A stretch of 64,000 nt of DNA. It comes from JANXMY01 sp965246745. GTDB taxonomy: Bacteria > Armatimonadota > Armatimonadia > Armatimonadales > Capsulimonadaceae. Of the stretch, positions 7,944 through 16,340 are shown piece by piece. Numbering within the stretch: position 1 is the stretch's first letter; every line of letters begins with the position of its first letter. The stretch lies in contig OZ251980.1 of NCBI GenBank assembly GCA_965246745.1, forward strand, positions 3,774,157 to 3,838,156. Reading direction: 5' to 3'. A model generated the notes under the pieces. It was not told the origin of the DNA, did not search any database, and saw only the letters and a list, made by a program, of their open reading frames with translations. The position numbers were made by a program, and so were the translations under genes.

Positions 7944-10253
7944 TTAAACCGCCGCCAGCTCGCGCTTGGCTTCCTGCTCAGCTTCCGGCGCGTCGGCGTC
8001 GCCGTACTCCGCGCCCTCGGCCCCTTCTTTGACTTTCACCGGCAGCGCTTCTTTGTAGTCGCAGTCCGCGCCGGTGCATTTGATGCCGACGACGCGCCCG
8101 CCGCGCATCGTGTTTTCCATCAGCGGCTGCTTGCACTTCGGGCAGGGGCGGCCTATCGGCTTGCCCCACGCCACAAAGTCGCACTTCGGATAGTTCCCGC
8201 AGCCGTAGAAGGTCGCGCCTTTTTTCGAGCGCTTTTGGGTCACCTCGCCGCCGCACTTGGGGCAGGGGACATCAATCTTGGCCGACGCCGGCTGCTTGGT
8301 GGTCTTGCACTCTGGGTAGTTCGTGCAGGCGATAAACTGGCCGAAGCGGCCGACGCGGACGGCCATCTCGGCCCCGCAGTTTGGGCAGACCTCGTCAATC
8401 TTTTCAGCTTCGGGACGGACAATCGTTTTGCAGCCGGGGTAATCCGAGCACGAGATGAACTCGCCGTAGCGGGACGCGCGGATGACCATCGGCTTCCCGC
8501 AGGTCGGACAGTCCTGCCCGGCTTCGCGCGGGGGCTGCTTGACCGACTCCATCTCCGTGCCGGCTTTGGTGACGCTTTCGGCGAACGGCGTGTACCAGCG
8601 GCGCATCATGCCGACCCAATCTTCCTTGCCGTCGGCCACGGCGTCAAGCTGCGTTTCCATCGCCGCCGTGAACTTCACATCTAAAATCTCCGGGAAGTGC
8701 TTCACGAGTAGGTCGTTCACGGTCGTTCCCAGCTCGGTCGGACGGAAGCGCTTTTCGGCCAGCTCCACATACTGCCGGTCCTGAATGGTCGCAATAATAG
8801 ACGCATAGGTCGAAGGCCGGCCGATGCCTTTTTCTTCCAGCGCCTTCACCAGTGTCGCCTCGGTGAAGCGCGGCGGCGGCTCGGTGAAGTGCTGCTTCGG
8901 GGTCAGCGCCAGAAGCTTCAATATCTGCGCTTCGGTCAAGGGCGGCAGCGGCTGCTTGTCCTCGTCGTCGGTCGTCTTCGCGTCGTCCTTGCCTTCCTGG
9001 TAGACCCGCAGAAAGCCGTCGAACTTCTGCGTGGACCCCGTCGCCCGGAACGTGTAATTTTTTGCCGTGATGTCTACCGTTACCACGTCAAACACCGCCG
9101 GGGTCATCTGCGACGCCACAAACCTTTGCCAAATCAGCTTGTACAGCCGCTCCTGGTCGCGGGTCAGCGTTTGGGCGATCCGCTCGGGCAGGCGGCGAAC
9201 ATCGGTGGGCCGGATGGCTTCGTGGGCGTCCTGCGCCGCGCCGCCTTTTTTGTACTGCTTGCCCGACGCCGGGGCGTATTTCGGGCCGTAAGTCTCGACA
9301 ATGAGCGCCCGCGCCGCCGCCTGCGCTTCGTCGGCAATGCGGGTCGAGTCGGTCCGCATGTAGGTAATCAAGCCGACATGGCCTTCGCCGGGAATGTCCA
9401 CCCCTTCGTAAAGCTGCTGGGCCACCTGCATCGCTTTTTTGGCGCTGAAGCCGAGCTTGCGGGCCGCTTCCTGCTGAAGCGTCGAGGTGATAAACGGCGG
9501 GGCCGGGTTTCGGCGCTTCTCGCTGCGCTTGACCGACTTGACTTTGTATTCCGCGCCGTCCAAGTCCACCAAAACTTCGTCGGCAGACTTTTGGTTCCCG
9601 ATCTCGATCTTTTTCCCGTCCCGCTCGGTCAGCGCGGCGTCGAACTTGTGCTTCGGCGTGTCCGGGGTCAGCGACGCCGTGATTGACCAGTATTCCACAG
9701 GTTTAAACGCCAAAATCTCGCGCTCACGGTCGGCAATCAAGCGCACGGCGACCGACTGCACCCGGCCGGCGGACAGGCGCGGTCGGACTTTCTTCGCCAA
9801 AATCGGGCTGATTTTATAGCCGACAATCCGGTCAAGCTCGCGCCGGGCCTGCTGGGCGTTCACCCGGTCCATGTCAATCTCGCGGGAGTTCAGCAGTGCC
9901 GCCTGCACTGCCGTCTTGGTGATCTCATTGAACTGGATGCGCCGGGGGTTTGTGAGATTGAGCGCTTCCGACAGGTGCCACGAAATCGCTTCGCCTTCGC
10001 GGTCGGGGTCCGATGCCAGATACACAATACTTGCGTTTTTGGCCGCCGCCTGCAATTTCCGCACGACATCTTCGCGCTCCGGGATAATCACATACGTCGG
10101 CGCGAAATCGTTTTTGATGTCAATCGAGAGTTTCTTTTCCGGCAGGTCCCGAACATGGCCCATGCTGGCCTCGACCTGGTAGTCGCTGCCGAGAAACCCT
10201 TTCAGAGTTTTGGTCTTGGCCGGCGACTCGACAATAATCAGCTTTTTTGCCAT
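7944..10253 (-). CDS. topA: DNA topoisomerase I
   Basis: 769 residues. Type IA topoisomerase that relaxes negative supercoils. An N-terminal Toprim domain shows ESPAKTKTL and SDPDREGEAISWHL. The active-site tyrosine lies in GLITYMRTDSTRI (about residue 300). The C-terminus carries four Cys4 zinc modules (first CPTCGKPM, later CPNCGAEM, CPKCGGEV, CPKCKQPL) and a charged tail. Its place between dprA and trmFO is the classical order. A likely extended -10 lies at 10280-10285. Confidence 0.97.
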   Translation of the reverse strand: MAKKLIIVESPAKTKTLKGFLGSDYQVEASMGHVRDLPEKKLSIDIKNDFAPTYVIIPEREDVVRKLQAAAKNASIVYLASDPDREGEAISWHLSEALNLTNPRRIQFNEITKTAVQAALLNSREIDMDRVNAQQARRELDRIVGYKISPILAKKVRPRLSAGRVQSVAVRLIADREREILAFKPVEYWSITASLTPDTPKHKFDAALTERDGKKIEIGNQKSADEVLVDLDGAEYKVKSVKRSEKRRNPAPPFITSTLQQEAARKLGFSAKKAMQVAQQLYEGVDIPGEGHVGLITYMRTDSTRIADEAQAAARALIVETYGPKYAPASGKQYKKGGAAQDAHEAIRPTDVRRLPERIAQTLTRDQERLYKLIWQRFVASQMTPAVFDVVTVDITAKNYTFRATGSTQKFDGFLRVYQEGKDDAKTTDDEDKQPLPPLTEAQILKLLALTPKQHFTEPPPRFTEATLVKALEEKGIGRPSTYASIIATIQDRQYVELAEKRFRPTELGTTVNDLLVKHFPEILDVKFTAAMETQLDAVADGKEDWVGMMRRWYTPFAESVTKAGTEMESVKQPPREAGQDCPTCGKPMVIRASRYGEFISCSDYPGCKTIVRPEAEKIDEVCPNCGAEMAVRVGRFGQFIACTNYPECKTTKQPASAKIDVPCPKCGGEVTQKRSKKGATFYGCGNYPKCDFVAWGKPIGRPCPKCKQPLMENTMRGGRVVGIKCTGADCDYKEALPVKVKEGAEGAEYGDADAPEAEQEAKRELAAV

Positions 10254-10279
10254 GAGAAGTCTTTGTTTCCTTACCTGTC

Positions 10280-10285
10280 ATTATA
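10280..10285 (-). promoter_or_regulatory. -10 element upstream of topA
   Basis: On the minus strand TGtTATAAT gives an extended -10 box 26 bases before the topA start. No convincing -35 hexamer was seen. Confidence 0.6.
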
Positions 10286-10430
10286 ACACTCAATTCGGGC
10301 TTTTTGTTACCGAGCCGCGCCGGCGAGGCTTCGAAGGAGCGACACAGGGAACTTTTTGTCCGGCGCGGTCGTCCCTTCCCCGGCAGAAATGCCTGTTTTT
10401 GCCTTTGTGCCCCCGGCGGCGTTTCACAAT

Positions 10431-10459
10431 TTGCAAATTTGCCTATATCATGGTATCAT
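10431..10459 (+). promoter_or_regulatory. Vegetative-type promoter for the PEP-CTERM gene at 10524
   Basis: TTGCAA (10431-10436), a 17-bp spacer and TATCAT (10454-10459). The leader before the ATG is about 58 nt and contains AAGGA. Confidence 0.65.
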
Positions 10460-10523
10460 TAGCTCGAAACGGAGAGTTTCGCAAACGGCTTTTTGCCTGT
10501 TTGATCCCGAACAAGGAAAACCA

Positions 10524-11381
10524 ATGCCTCACACCAATCAGTGTCCTTTGAACCCGACCCGGCTTGCTCTGCTGCCGCTTCTCGCTTTGGGCGCTGCCGT
10601 GCCTGCCGCCGCGCTTCCCGGCGGCCCGCACCTGCCGGTGCCGGCGGAATCATTTTTGAACTATCATGTCGGGACGGTGCGCGAGCTTTCCAGCGAAGTG
10701 TCCGTGGACCCGCAGGTGCGTGGCCGGCTCGCCAAGCATTTCCATATCACCCCGGCGCAGATGACCGCCTACATTCAGCGCAACCTGGTCCTGCGCCGCC
10801 TGCAAAAGACCGGCACTTACCGGGTCGCCTGCATCCGGCGCGATGGCAGCGAGTATTGGATCGAGTCCCGCCTGCCCGCCGGAACCCCGGTGTTTGCGTC
10901 CCGCGTGACCGGCAAGCCCATCTTGAAGCTGGCCTGCGGCAACCCGATGGTCTCCGCCCTGCCGCCGACCGCCTTTCCGGGCAAGCCGCTGGCCGCCCCG
11001 AAAGTGGCGTCGGTGCCGGTGACTATGGCGGATGCCAACCTGAACACGCCGCCGGTCTTGACCGGGATTGACGGCACGCAGACCGAGTTGATCACGCCGA
11101 GCGACCTGTCCGCGCCGCCGGTGGTGCGGGTGTCTCCCTCGCTTCAGCTTCTCGGCGGCGGGGGCGGCTCGGGCCTCGGCTCGATCTTTCCGGCCCTGCT
11201 CGGGGCCGGCGCGGCTGTGGCCGTGTTCGGACAAGGCGGAGGCGGAAACAACGCCGGCCCGTCGGTGGGGCCGCTGCCCGCCGTTCCCGAATCCTCGTCC
11301 GTTACGTCCTTCGGCCTGCTTCTGGTCGGCGGCAGCCTGCTTTTGATTGTGCGCCGCAAAGCCGCCGCGCTGAAACGCTGA
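10524..11381 (+). CDS. Secreted PEP-CTERM sorting-domain protein, function unknown
   Basis: 285 residues. The ATG at 10524 follows AAGGA (10513-10517); upstream in-frame starts lie before the promoter. A signal peptide (LALLPLLALGAAVPAAALP) is followed by a helical region (about 25-90: RGRLAKHFHITPAQMTAYIQRN) and a Pro/Gly-rich linker. The C-terminal anchor is VPESSSV, then a hydrophobic helix, then basic residues RRKAAALKR. PEP-CTERM proteins are processed by exosortase and attached outside the inner membrane; no exosortase gene is in this window. Confidence 0.82.
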   Translation: MPHTNQCPLNPTRLALLPLLALGAAVPAAALPGGPHLPVPAESFLNYHVGTVRELSSEVSVDPQVRGRLAKHFHITPAQMTAYIQRNLVLRRLQKTGTYRVACIRRDGSEYWIESRLPAGTPVFASRVTGKPILKLACGNPMVSALPPTAFPGKPLAAPKVASVPVTMADANLNTPPVLTGIDGTQTELITPSDLSAPPVVRVSPSLQLLGGGGGSGLGSIFPALLGAGAAVAVFGQGGGGNNAGPSVGPLPAVPESSSVTSFGLLLVGGSLLLIVRRKAAALKR

Positions 11382-11481
11382 CCTGCTTTGCTGCTGCTTT
11401 GTTTCTGTCGGGCGCTTTTTTGGAAGCGACCCGGCAGTTTTGCGTTATGCCCATTTGCGTTATGCCCAAAGGTAAACACAG

Positions 11482-11941
11482 ATGCCTTACGAAAAGCGAA
11501 AATATGGTGCTCTGCCTTTCCCCGCAGTTTGCGCTCATCCGGCACGGGGCGCACAGCCTGTGCAGACAGCGGGGCAGGCAGTCGGCGAGCGAACTCACGC
11601 GGCTGCCAGTTTCACCGAGGGTGATACCGAGAGGGCGGTACAGGCTGCATTCGAGGAAATTGCCGCTTCCAGCACTCGTATCCTTCATAGCCTTGAGCGG
11701 CTGAACCGTATTGCCGTCGAAACGCATCGCGAGCTTCGCGCGGCGGAAACGCTTTGTCCGTGAAAGAACTCGTCTCAATGACAGGTCCGCTTCAAAGTTG
11801 GAAGAGGCCCGCAGCACTATCTCCACTGAAGTAAAAGCAAGCGTCGGCGAAGCCGTTGCGAGAATTAAAAGACTGAAGGCTGAAACTATAGCGCATTGTC
11901 TTAGTGCATTGCCTTCGCCCGAAGCGCCCGGCAGCGAGTAA
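11482..11941 (+). pseudogene. Small helical protein gene, apparently frameshifted
   Basis: Frame 1 opens at ATG 11482 behind AAAGG and runs 93 codons to a TGA at 11763. Frame 2 (from TTG 11711) continues 76 codons to a TAA at 11941 that lies inside an intrinsic terminator. Joined near 11745-11760 they form one helical, coiled-coil-like protein (HSLERLNRIAVETHREL, then ASKLEEARSTISTEVKASV). The terminator placement suggests frame 2 is the true end, so one gene with a frameshift (real, programmed or a sequencing error) is likely. Two overlapping small genes are the alternative. No family is recognised. Confidence 0.4.
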
Positions 11942-11962
11942 CCGCTTGCCGGGCGTTTTTTT
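11925..11962 (+). terminator. Intrinsic terminator overlapping a stop codon
   Basis: The stem cgcccggca with tgccgggcg, extendable with gcg/cgc, is followed by seven T. The TAA at 11939-11941 lies in the loop. It also separates the convergent dprA gene. Confidence 0.88.
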
Positions 11963-11969
11963 GAGCTGC

Positions 11970-13136
11970 TTACAGCACCCGGACAAACGCGTTGCCGGGG
12001 ACGCGCTTGGCGAGGCCGCGCATTTCGAGCAGGGTTAAAATGCCGGCGACCTGCGGGGCGGACAAGCCGCTTTCGTGGATCATGCCTTCGGTCTGGCGCG
12101 GGTGCAGGGTCAGCATGTCTAAAATCCGCCGCTGCTCCGGCGGCAGGCTGAGCGCCGGTGCCGGGGATTTGCTCGGGCCGTCCGGGGACTGCATCGTCAA
12201 AACCCCCAGCTCCGAGAGAATATCGTCCACGCACTCCACCAGCTTCGCGCCGTCTTGAATCAGCTTGTGGCAGCCCGAGTTGTGGCCCATCCCAATCGGG
12301 CCGGGGATCGCGAACACGTCCCGCCCCTGCTCGCCCGCTTCCCGCGCCGTGATCAGCGAGCCGCTGTCCGCCGGGCTTTCAATCACCAAGACTCCTAACG
12401 AGCTGCCGCTGATCAGGCGGTTGCGGGCCGGAAACCGCCAGGGTTCCGGCCGGACTCCCATGCCGAACTCGGAAACCACCGCCCCGCCGCCTTCAGCGAT
12501 CTGCTGAAACAACGCGCGGTTGCTTGACGGGTACGCCACGTCCACCCCGCAGCCGAGAAACGCCACGGTTCGCCCGCCGGCGGCCAGCGCTCCCCGGTGG
12601 GCCTCGGTATCCACCCCCCGCGCCCCGCCGGAGACAATCGCCAGGCCGTGCCGGACCAGCTCTTCGGCGAACCGCCCGGCCAGGCCGAGGCCGTAGGAAG
12701 TCGCCCGGCGCGAGCCGACAATCGCCAGGCTGAACTTGTCTTCCGGCACAAGCTCGCCGCGCACAAACAGCACCGGCGGGGCATCCACCAGCGGGCGAAG
12801 CTGGGCAGGGTAATTGGAGTCGCGGACCGTGACCAAGTGCGCGTCGTGCTTGTCCATCGCCCGCAGCGTTTGGGTGCAGTCGAGGCCGCGCACGGCCGCG
12901 AGCTTCGCCAGTCGCTTTTCGCCGAGCTGTGGCAGGCGCTTGTACCAGCCGGCCGCCGTGTCGGCAAAAAGCGACGCCGGGCTGCCGCCGTAGGCATCCA
13001 GCACGGCATTAAGGCGAAACGGGGCAATCTCGGCGGCATGCAGCCGCAGCCAGTCGGTGTCCGTATCGGGGCGCGTCTCGGTCGGTTGGGGGGAAGCGTC
13101 GGCGTGCGGGCCTTCCATAGCCATCTCTCTTTCCAT
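11970..13136 (-). CDS. dprA: DNA-processing protein DprA
   Basis: About 388 residues. It loads RecA onto incoming single-stranded DNA during natural transformation. A helical N-terminal domain (about 20-95) is followed by the extended Rossmann fold, with SLAIVGSRRATSYGLGLAGR and IVSGGARGVDTEAHRGAL. A C-terminal winged-helix domain begins near RRILDMLTLHPRQTEGMIHE. ATG 13136 is preferred over the upstream TTG because a TATAGA box lies seven bases ahead, suggesting a leaderless start. It precedes topA on the same strand, as in many bacteria. Confidence 0.95.
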   Translation of the reverse strand: MEREMAMEGPHADASPQPTETRPDTDTDWLRLHAAEIAPFRLNAVLDAYGGSPASLFADTAAGWYKRLPQLGEKRLAKLAAVRGLDCTQTLRAMDKHDAHLVTVRDSNYPAQLRPLVDAPPVLFVRGELVPEDKFSLAIVGSRRATSYGLGLAGRFAEELVRHGLAIVSGGARGVDTEAHRGALAAGGRTVAFLGCGVDVAYPSSNRALFQQIAEGGGAVVSEFGMGVRPEPWRFPARNRLISGSSLGVLVIESPADSGSLITAREAGEQGRDVFAIPGPIGMGHNSGCHKLIQDGAKLVECVDDILSELGVLTMQSPDGPSKSPAPALSLPPEQRRILDMLTLHPRQTEGMIHESGLSAPQVAGILTLLEMRGLAKRVPGNAFVRVL

Positions 13137-13141
13137 AGTCA

Positions 13142-13149
13142 ATTCTATA
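13142..13149 (-). promoter_or_regulatory. -10 box directly before dprA (leaderless)
   Basis: On the minus strand TATAGAAT lies 5-7 bases before the ATG at 13136, which would place the transcription start on or next to the start codon. Confidence 0.5.
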
Positions 13150-13169
13150 CTTAGGATGTCGGTTTTCGT

Positions 13170-14762
13170 TTAGAAGGGCGGGGGAGGCGGCGGGGCATTT
13201 GGATTGCGCCCGCCCCCGCCGGGATAATTGCGGTCAAACGGGTTAAAGCGATTGCCCCGATTGACCGCGCTGTTTCGCACCGTAAAGTGCCAGGTTTTAG
13301 AAACGGCGTTGCCGCGCCAGTCGGCGGCTTTCACCGTAAGCTGATGGTCGCCCTCGGTCAGCGGTGTCGGCGATGTGCGATAAATCGCGCCGGCGTCGGC
13401 ATGAAACAGCGCCAGCGGGTCCACGGCGTCGTCTAGAGCCAGGCTGACCGTAGCCGGATTGATGCCGCTGCCGATGTCTGTCAGCAGCGCTCCGAAGGTA
13501 ACGTTGTCGGTCGGAACCGTCGCGCCGGACGCCGGGGCGAGCTGGACCACGTCCGGGGGGGCGCTGTCGGGGGCATCGGCCCGGAACGCGCTCAGTGTGC
13601 CGTCGTCGCCGACCAGATACAAGGTGCCGTCGGCGGCAATCGGGGCCGAAAACACTCCGGCGGCGGCGGCTTTCGGCTGACTGTCGGTGGCCGTGGCCGG
13701 CATCACATACCGCCAGACCAGCCGGCCGGCGGCGCTGTCATACGCGGAAAGCATTCCCGTCTGCGTGGTCACCAGCAAAACGCCGCCGGCCAGCAGCGGC
13801 GGCGCGGTCGGGGCGGATTCCAAAGCGGCTTTCCATTGCGAGCGCCCAGCGGCGCTGAGCGCGTACAAAACGCTGGCCTGCGTGATAATATAGATCGAGT
13901 TGGGGGCGACGGTCGGCGGGATCAGCACATTGGTCGGCAGCTTCAAAGTCGAGCGCTGCCGGCCGGACGCCGGATCAAGGCTGTACACCGTGTCGCCTGC
14001 CGTGACAAACAAAACGCGGCCGTCGTAAACCGGCGGCACTAGGCTTGGGTCGGCGTCAAACGGCACGGCCCACGCTTTGCGCCCGGTGCGTGTGCCCAGG
14101 CTGTAAACGGAGTTGTCTGCCGACGCAAACACGACCAGGCCGCCGGTCACGACCGGCGCGGTCAGCACCGCGCCGCCGGTGGCGGCGCTCCACAGGGTTT
14201 GCCCGGTTTCGGCGCTGAGGGCATAACAGCGGCTGTTGCTGCTGCCGAGGAAGACGACCCCGTCGGCCACTGCCGGCGACGACCGCAGCGCCCCGTCGAG
14301 CTTGGCTCTCCACAGCATTTTGCCGGTCGCGGCCTCCAGCTTGGTCACCTGTCCGTTGTCGTCGGCAGCATACAGCGCCCCGCCGTCAAGGGCCGGCGTG
14401 GCCGAAAACAGGCCCAGCGATTTGCCGTCGGCGGGGTACTGCCAGAGCCTGGCCCCGTCGGCGGCGCGGACGGCGTACAGGCCGCCGCCGGACGCAAAGA
14501 AGACGCGGCCTTCGGCAGCGACGGGCGAGGCCGGGTTGGTTTTGGCGCTTTGGGTCGTATGCCGCCACAGCAGCGACAGCGGCGCAGTCAGCGGCTCGGC
14601 GGCGACCCCGGTGTGTCCGGGGTTGCTCCGGTAAGCGCCGACCACTGCCGCCGTCTTGGCGCTGCTCGGCGTTTGGGCGGATGCGGCGCTGCCGCTGAAA
14701 AAAGCCGGCAGCAGCAGCGCCGCAGCAAGGGTAAGTTCACGCATAAGGTTCTTGGGTATCAT
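13170..14762 (-). CDS. Secreted PQQ-like/BamB-type beta-propeller protein
   Basis: 530 residues. A signal peptide (LTLAAALLLPAFFSGSAASAQ) is followed by about seven to eight propeller repeats (residues 40-400), each ending in an Ala-Ala-Asp/Glu-Gly...W motif such as AVRAADGARLWQYP, KLEAATGKMLWRAK and ALSAETGQTLWSA. Then comes an Ig-like segment (about 405-500) and a Gly/Pro-rich tail ending in poly-Pro-Phe. No PQQ-enzyme catalytic residues were seen, so a scaffold role is likelier than a dehydrogenase. Its start overlaps the upstream membrane gene by ATGA. Confidence 0.75.
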   Translation of the reverse strand: MIPKNLMRELTLAAALLLPAFFSGSAASAQTPSSAKTAAVVGAYRSNPGHTGVAAEPLTAPLSLLWRHTTQSAKTNPASPVAAEGRVFFASGGGLYAVRAADGARLWQYPADGKSLGLFSATPALDGGALYAADDNGQVTKLEAATGKMLWRAKLDGALRSSPAVADGVVFLGSSNSRCYALSAETGQTLWSAATGGAVLTAPVVTGGLVVFASADNSVYSLGTRTGRKAWAVPFDADPSLVPPVYDGRVLFVTAGDTVYSLDPASGRQRSTLKLPTNVLIPPTVAPNSIYIITQASVLYALSAAGRSQWKAALESAPTAPPLLAGGVLLVTTQTGMLSAYDSAAGRLVWRYVMPATATDSQPKAAAAGVFSAPIAADGTLYLVGDDGTLSAFRADAPDSAPPDVVQLAPASGATVPTDNVTFGALLTDIGSGINPATVSLALDDAVDPLALFHADAGAIYRTSPTPLTEGDHQLTVKAADWRGNAVSKTWHFTVRNSAVNRGNRFNPFDRNYPGGGGRNPNAPPPPPPF

Positions 14763-15625
14763 TTCCGGCGCTTTTCATCATCGCGCCATTCGGTTTCGGA
14801 CGACGAAAACCCGGAGTTTTTCCAGAGTTTTTCCAGCCGCCGCCGTTCCTGCCAGTCTTTCCAGCGCCCGGCGAAGTCAAAAGTGCCGCGCCGCGCCGGG
14901 GAGCCGTCGAGGGTCGTGCGGAACACGGGCCGGGCCGGCCGGGTGTCCGTCATCCGCAGGTCCGGCCCGCGCGAATTGCGGCGGGACGGGCGGTACGAGT
15001 CAATGCCGGCCCAGGCGCGGCCGTATTTCACATACAAAAACGCCGCTCCAATGCCGCCGCAGGCAAAGACGCCGAAGATCGGGCCCAACGAAACCAGGGT
15101 CCAAATTGTCACAATCAAGGCAATATACTTCGCCCGCAGCGTGAAAAAGAAGTAGCGAAACGGCTCTTCAGGGTTCAGCATGCAAAAGGCGACAATGGCG
15201 GCGTCCAGCGGCAGCGACAAGCCGGCCAGCGGCGGAGTCGGGGTACGAAACAAAAAGCCGCCCAGGGCAAACGACAGCGCGGTCGCCGCCGTCACTCCGG
15301 CGAGAAACCCGGCGAACCGGCTGCTGCCCCAGCTCCGCTCCAGGCTGCCGCCGGCAAACCAAAAAAACAAGCAGCCGAAGATCAGCGGAAACAAGCCGCC
15401 GGAGAACAGCGGAAATGTCACCAGTGTCCAGGGCACGGCCAGCCAGCCGGGCGATTGAAACGCAAGAAAGTGCTCCAATGCCGGCGCGGCGATGTTCGGC
15501 GAAAAGAACGCCGCGAAGAACAGCAGGACATTAACGCTGATCAGCGTCATCGTGACGGGAATGCCGCCCCGCGTTACAAAGTCCCGCAAGCTGTCCATCG
15601 GCGAATTGGGTGAGTTATACCGCAT
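14759..15625 (-). CDS. Rhomboid-fold membrane protein without intact protease motifs
   Basis: 288 residues with about six membrane segments (residues 20-205) and a charged cytoplasmic tail of about 75 residues. Overall layout (short N-terminus, TM1, a re-entrant-like FGCLFFWFAGGSLERSWGS) resembles rhomboid/derlin-like proteins. The catalytic GxSG reads GLSL and the expected histidine in the last segment (GGIGAAFLYVKYG) is absent, so proteolysis is unlikely. It overlaps the beta-propeller gene by four bases (ATGA), suggesting the two function together. Confidence 0.6.
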   Translation of the reverse strand: MRYNSPNSPMDSLRDFVTRGGIPVTMTLISVNVLLFFAAFFSPNIAAPALEHFLAFQSPGWLAVPWTLVTFPLFSGGLFPLIFGCLFFWFAGGSLERSWGSSRFAGFLAGVTAATALSFALGGFLFRTPTPPLAGLSLPLDAAIVAFCMLNPEEPFRYFFFTLRAKYIALIVTIWTLVSLGPIFGVFACGGIGAAFLYVKYGRAWAGIDSYRPSRRNSRGPDLRMTDTRPARPVFRTTLDGSPARRGTFDFAGRWKDWQERRRLEKLWKNSGFSSSETEWRDDEKRRK

Positions 15626-15677
15626 CTTTCTTTGCTTTCCAAATCATCGTCCGCGAAATGGCTGCTGAAAAGAACAC

Positions 15678-16037
15678 TTAAAGCGGCTCAATCAGCGCTT
15701 CGCCGCCGTCCGTCATTTCTACCTGAAGCAAGTACTCACGCATTAAGACCGTGCCGAGGAGCGGATTGCCTTCCAGAACCAGTACCTCGGTCGTCCGCGC
15801 TTCGTCCCCCCACTCAACTGCAACTTCGTAAGAGTCACAGTAAAACGGCTGACCTGTCGCCAGCATACGCTCCTGCGGCCCTGCCGTTACCCCATCAAGC
15901 TGCTTTGCCAGGCTTGACGGCAGAGCCAAATCGCCAGCGAACCCGGTGTCTACAATAAACTCGATTTCGAGCGGCTCCTGTGATGCAGGCAGAGAAAGCA
16001 CAAGTCGCGGATGTTCATCGCGAAAAACTCCAAACAC
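15678..16037 (-). CDS. Retropepsin-like (clan AA) aspartic protease
   Basis: 119 residues from a GTG start at 16037. That start is chosen because GGAAGAGG precedes it by about six bases and because it overlaps the previous stop (TAGTG). The hallmark FIVDTGFAGDLALP gives the catalytic Asp-Thr-Gly; later EVLVLEGNPLLGTVLMREY is the second conserved region, Gly-containing after a hydrophobic strand. As in retropepsins one domain should dimerise to form the active site. Substrate unknown. It is co-translated with the small gene upstream. Confidence 0.75.
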   Translation of the reverse strand: MFGVFRDEHPRLVLSLPASQEPLEIEFIVDTGFAGDLALPSSLAKQLDGVTAGPQERMLATGQPFYCDSYEVAVEWGDEARTTEVLVLEGNPLLGTVLMREYLLQVEMTDGGEALIEPL

Positions 16038-16336
16038 TATTTGCCTCTTCCTGAGAGCATGTGGCTGCCCATCATCCTCCATGTCAGCCCATCCAGTGGA
16101 GCCGGCCCGACATCCGTTACGAAAATCAGCCCTGACGGCTTGCGAAGGCGCAAGGCCCGACGGGCAAAAGGAGAGTTGCCGGCGACCGCATAATCGCCGG
16201 TCTCGAGGTGAATCGCGACGATCTTGCCGTTATAGGTCGGCTCTAGAATCGCTTTGAGCTTGCTGTCGTAAATCTCCCGGCCCCTCGCGCAAAGCCGGGC
16301 GGTTTCGTCTTCCGAAGGGATGACAATCCGGGCCAT
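16037..16336 (-). CDS. Small conserved protein paired with the retropepsin-like protease
   Basis: 99 residues from the ATG at 16336. The core KLKAILEPTYNGKIVAIHLETGDYAVAG resembles small proteins often found next to clan AA proteases, notably in cyanobacteria (recalled from the family, not searched). The stop TAG overlaps the protease GTG. It could be a partner, substrate or regulator; no catalytic motif was seen. Confidence 0.6.
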   Translation of the reverse strand: MARIVIPSEDETARLCARGREIYDSKLKAILEPTYNGKIVAIHLETGDYAVAGNSPFARRALRLRKPSGLIFVTDVGPAPLDGLTWRMMGSHMLSGRGK

Positions 16337-16340
16337 AGAA

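Noticed and set aside
10315..10368. 9-bp inverted repeat between the topA and PEP-CTERM promoters
   Set aside because: Short arms and a 36-bp spacer in GC-rich DNA are within chance; not listed as an element.
11302..12234. 310-codon minus-strand open frame between the PEP-CTERM gene and dprA
   Set aside because: It overlaps the 5'-3' body of dprA in another frame and antisense to the PEP-CTERM gene; no start signal or family motif.
12597..13154. Plus-strand frame opposite dprA, and similar long frames opposite topA, pgi, hslU and the propeller gene
   Set aside because: All are mirror frames of well-identified genes in high-GC DNA.
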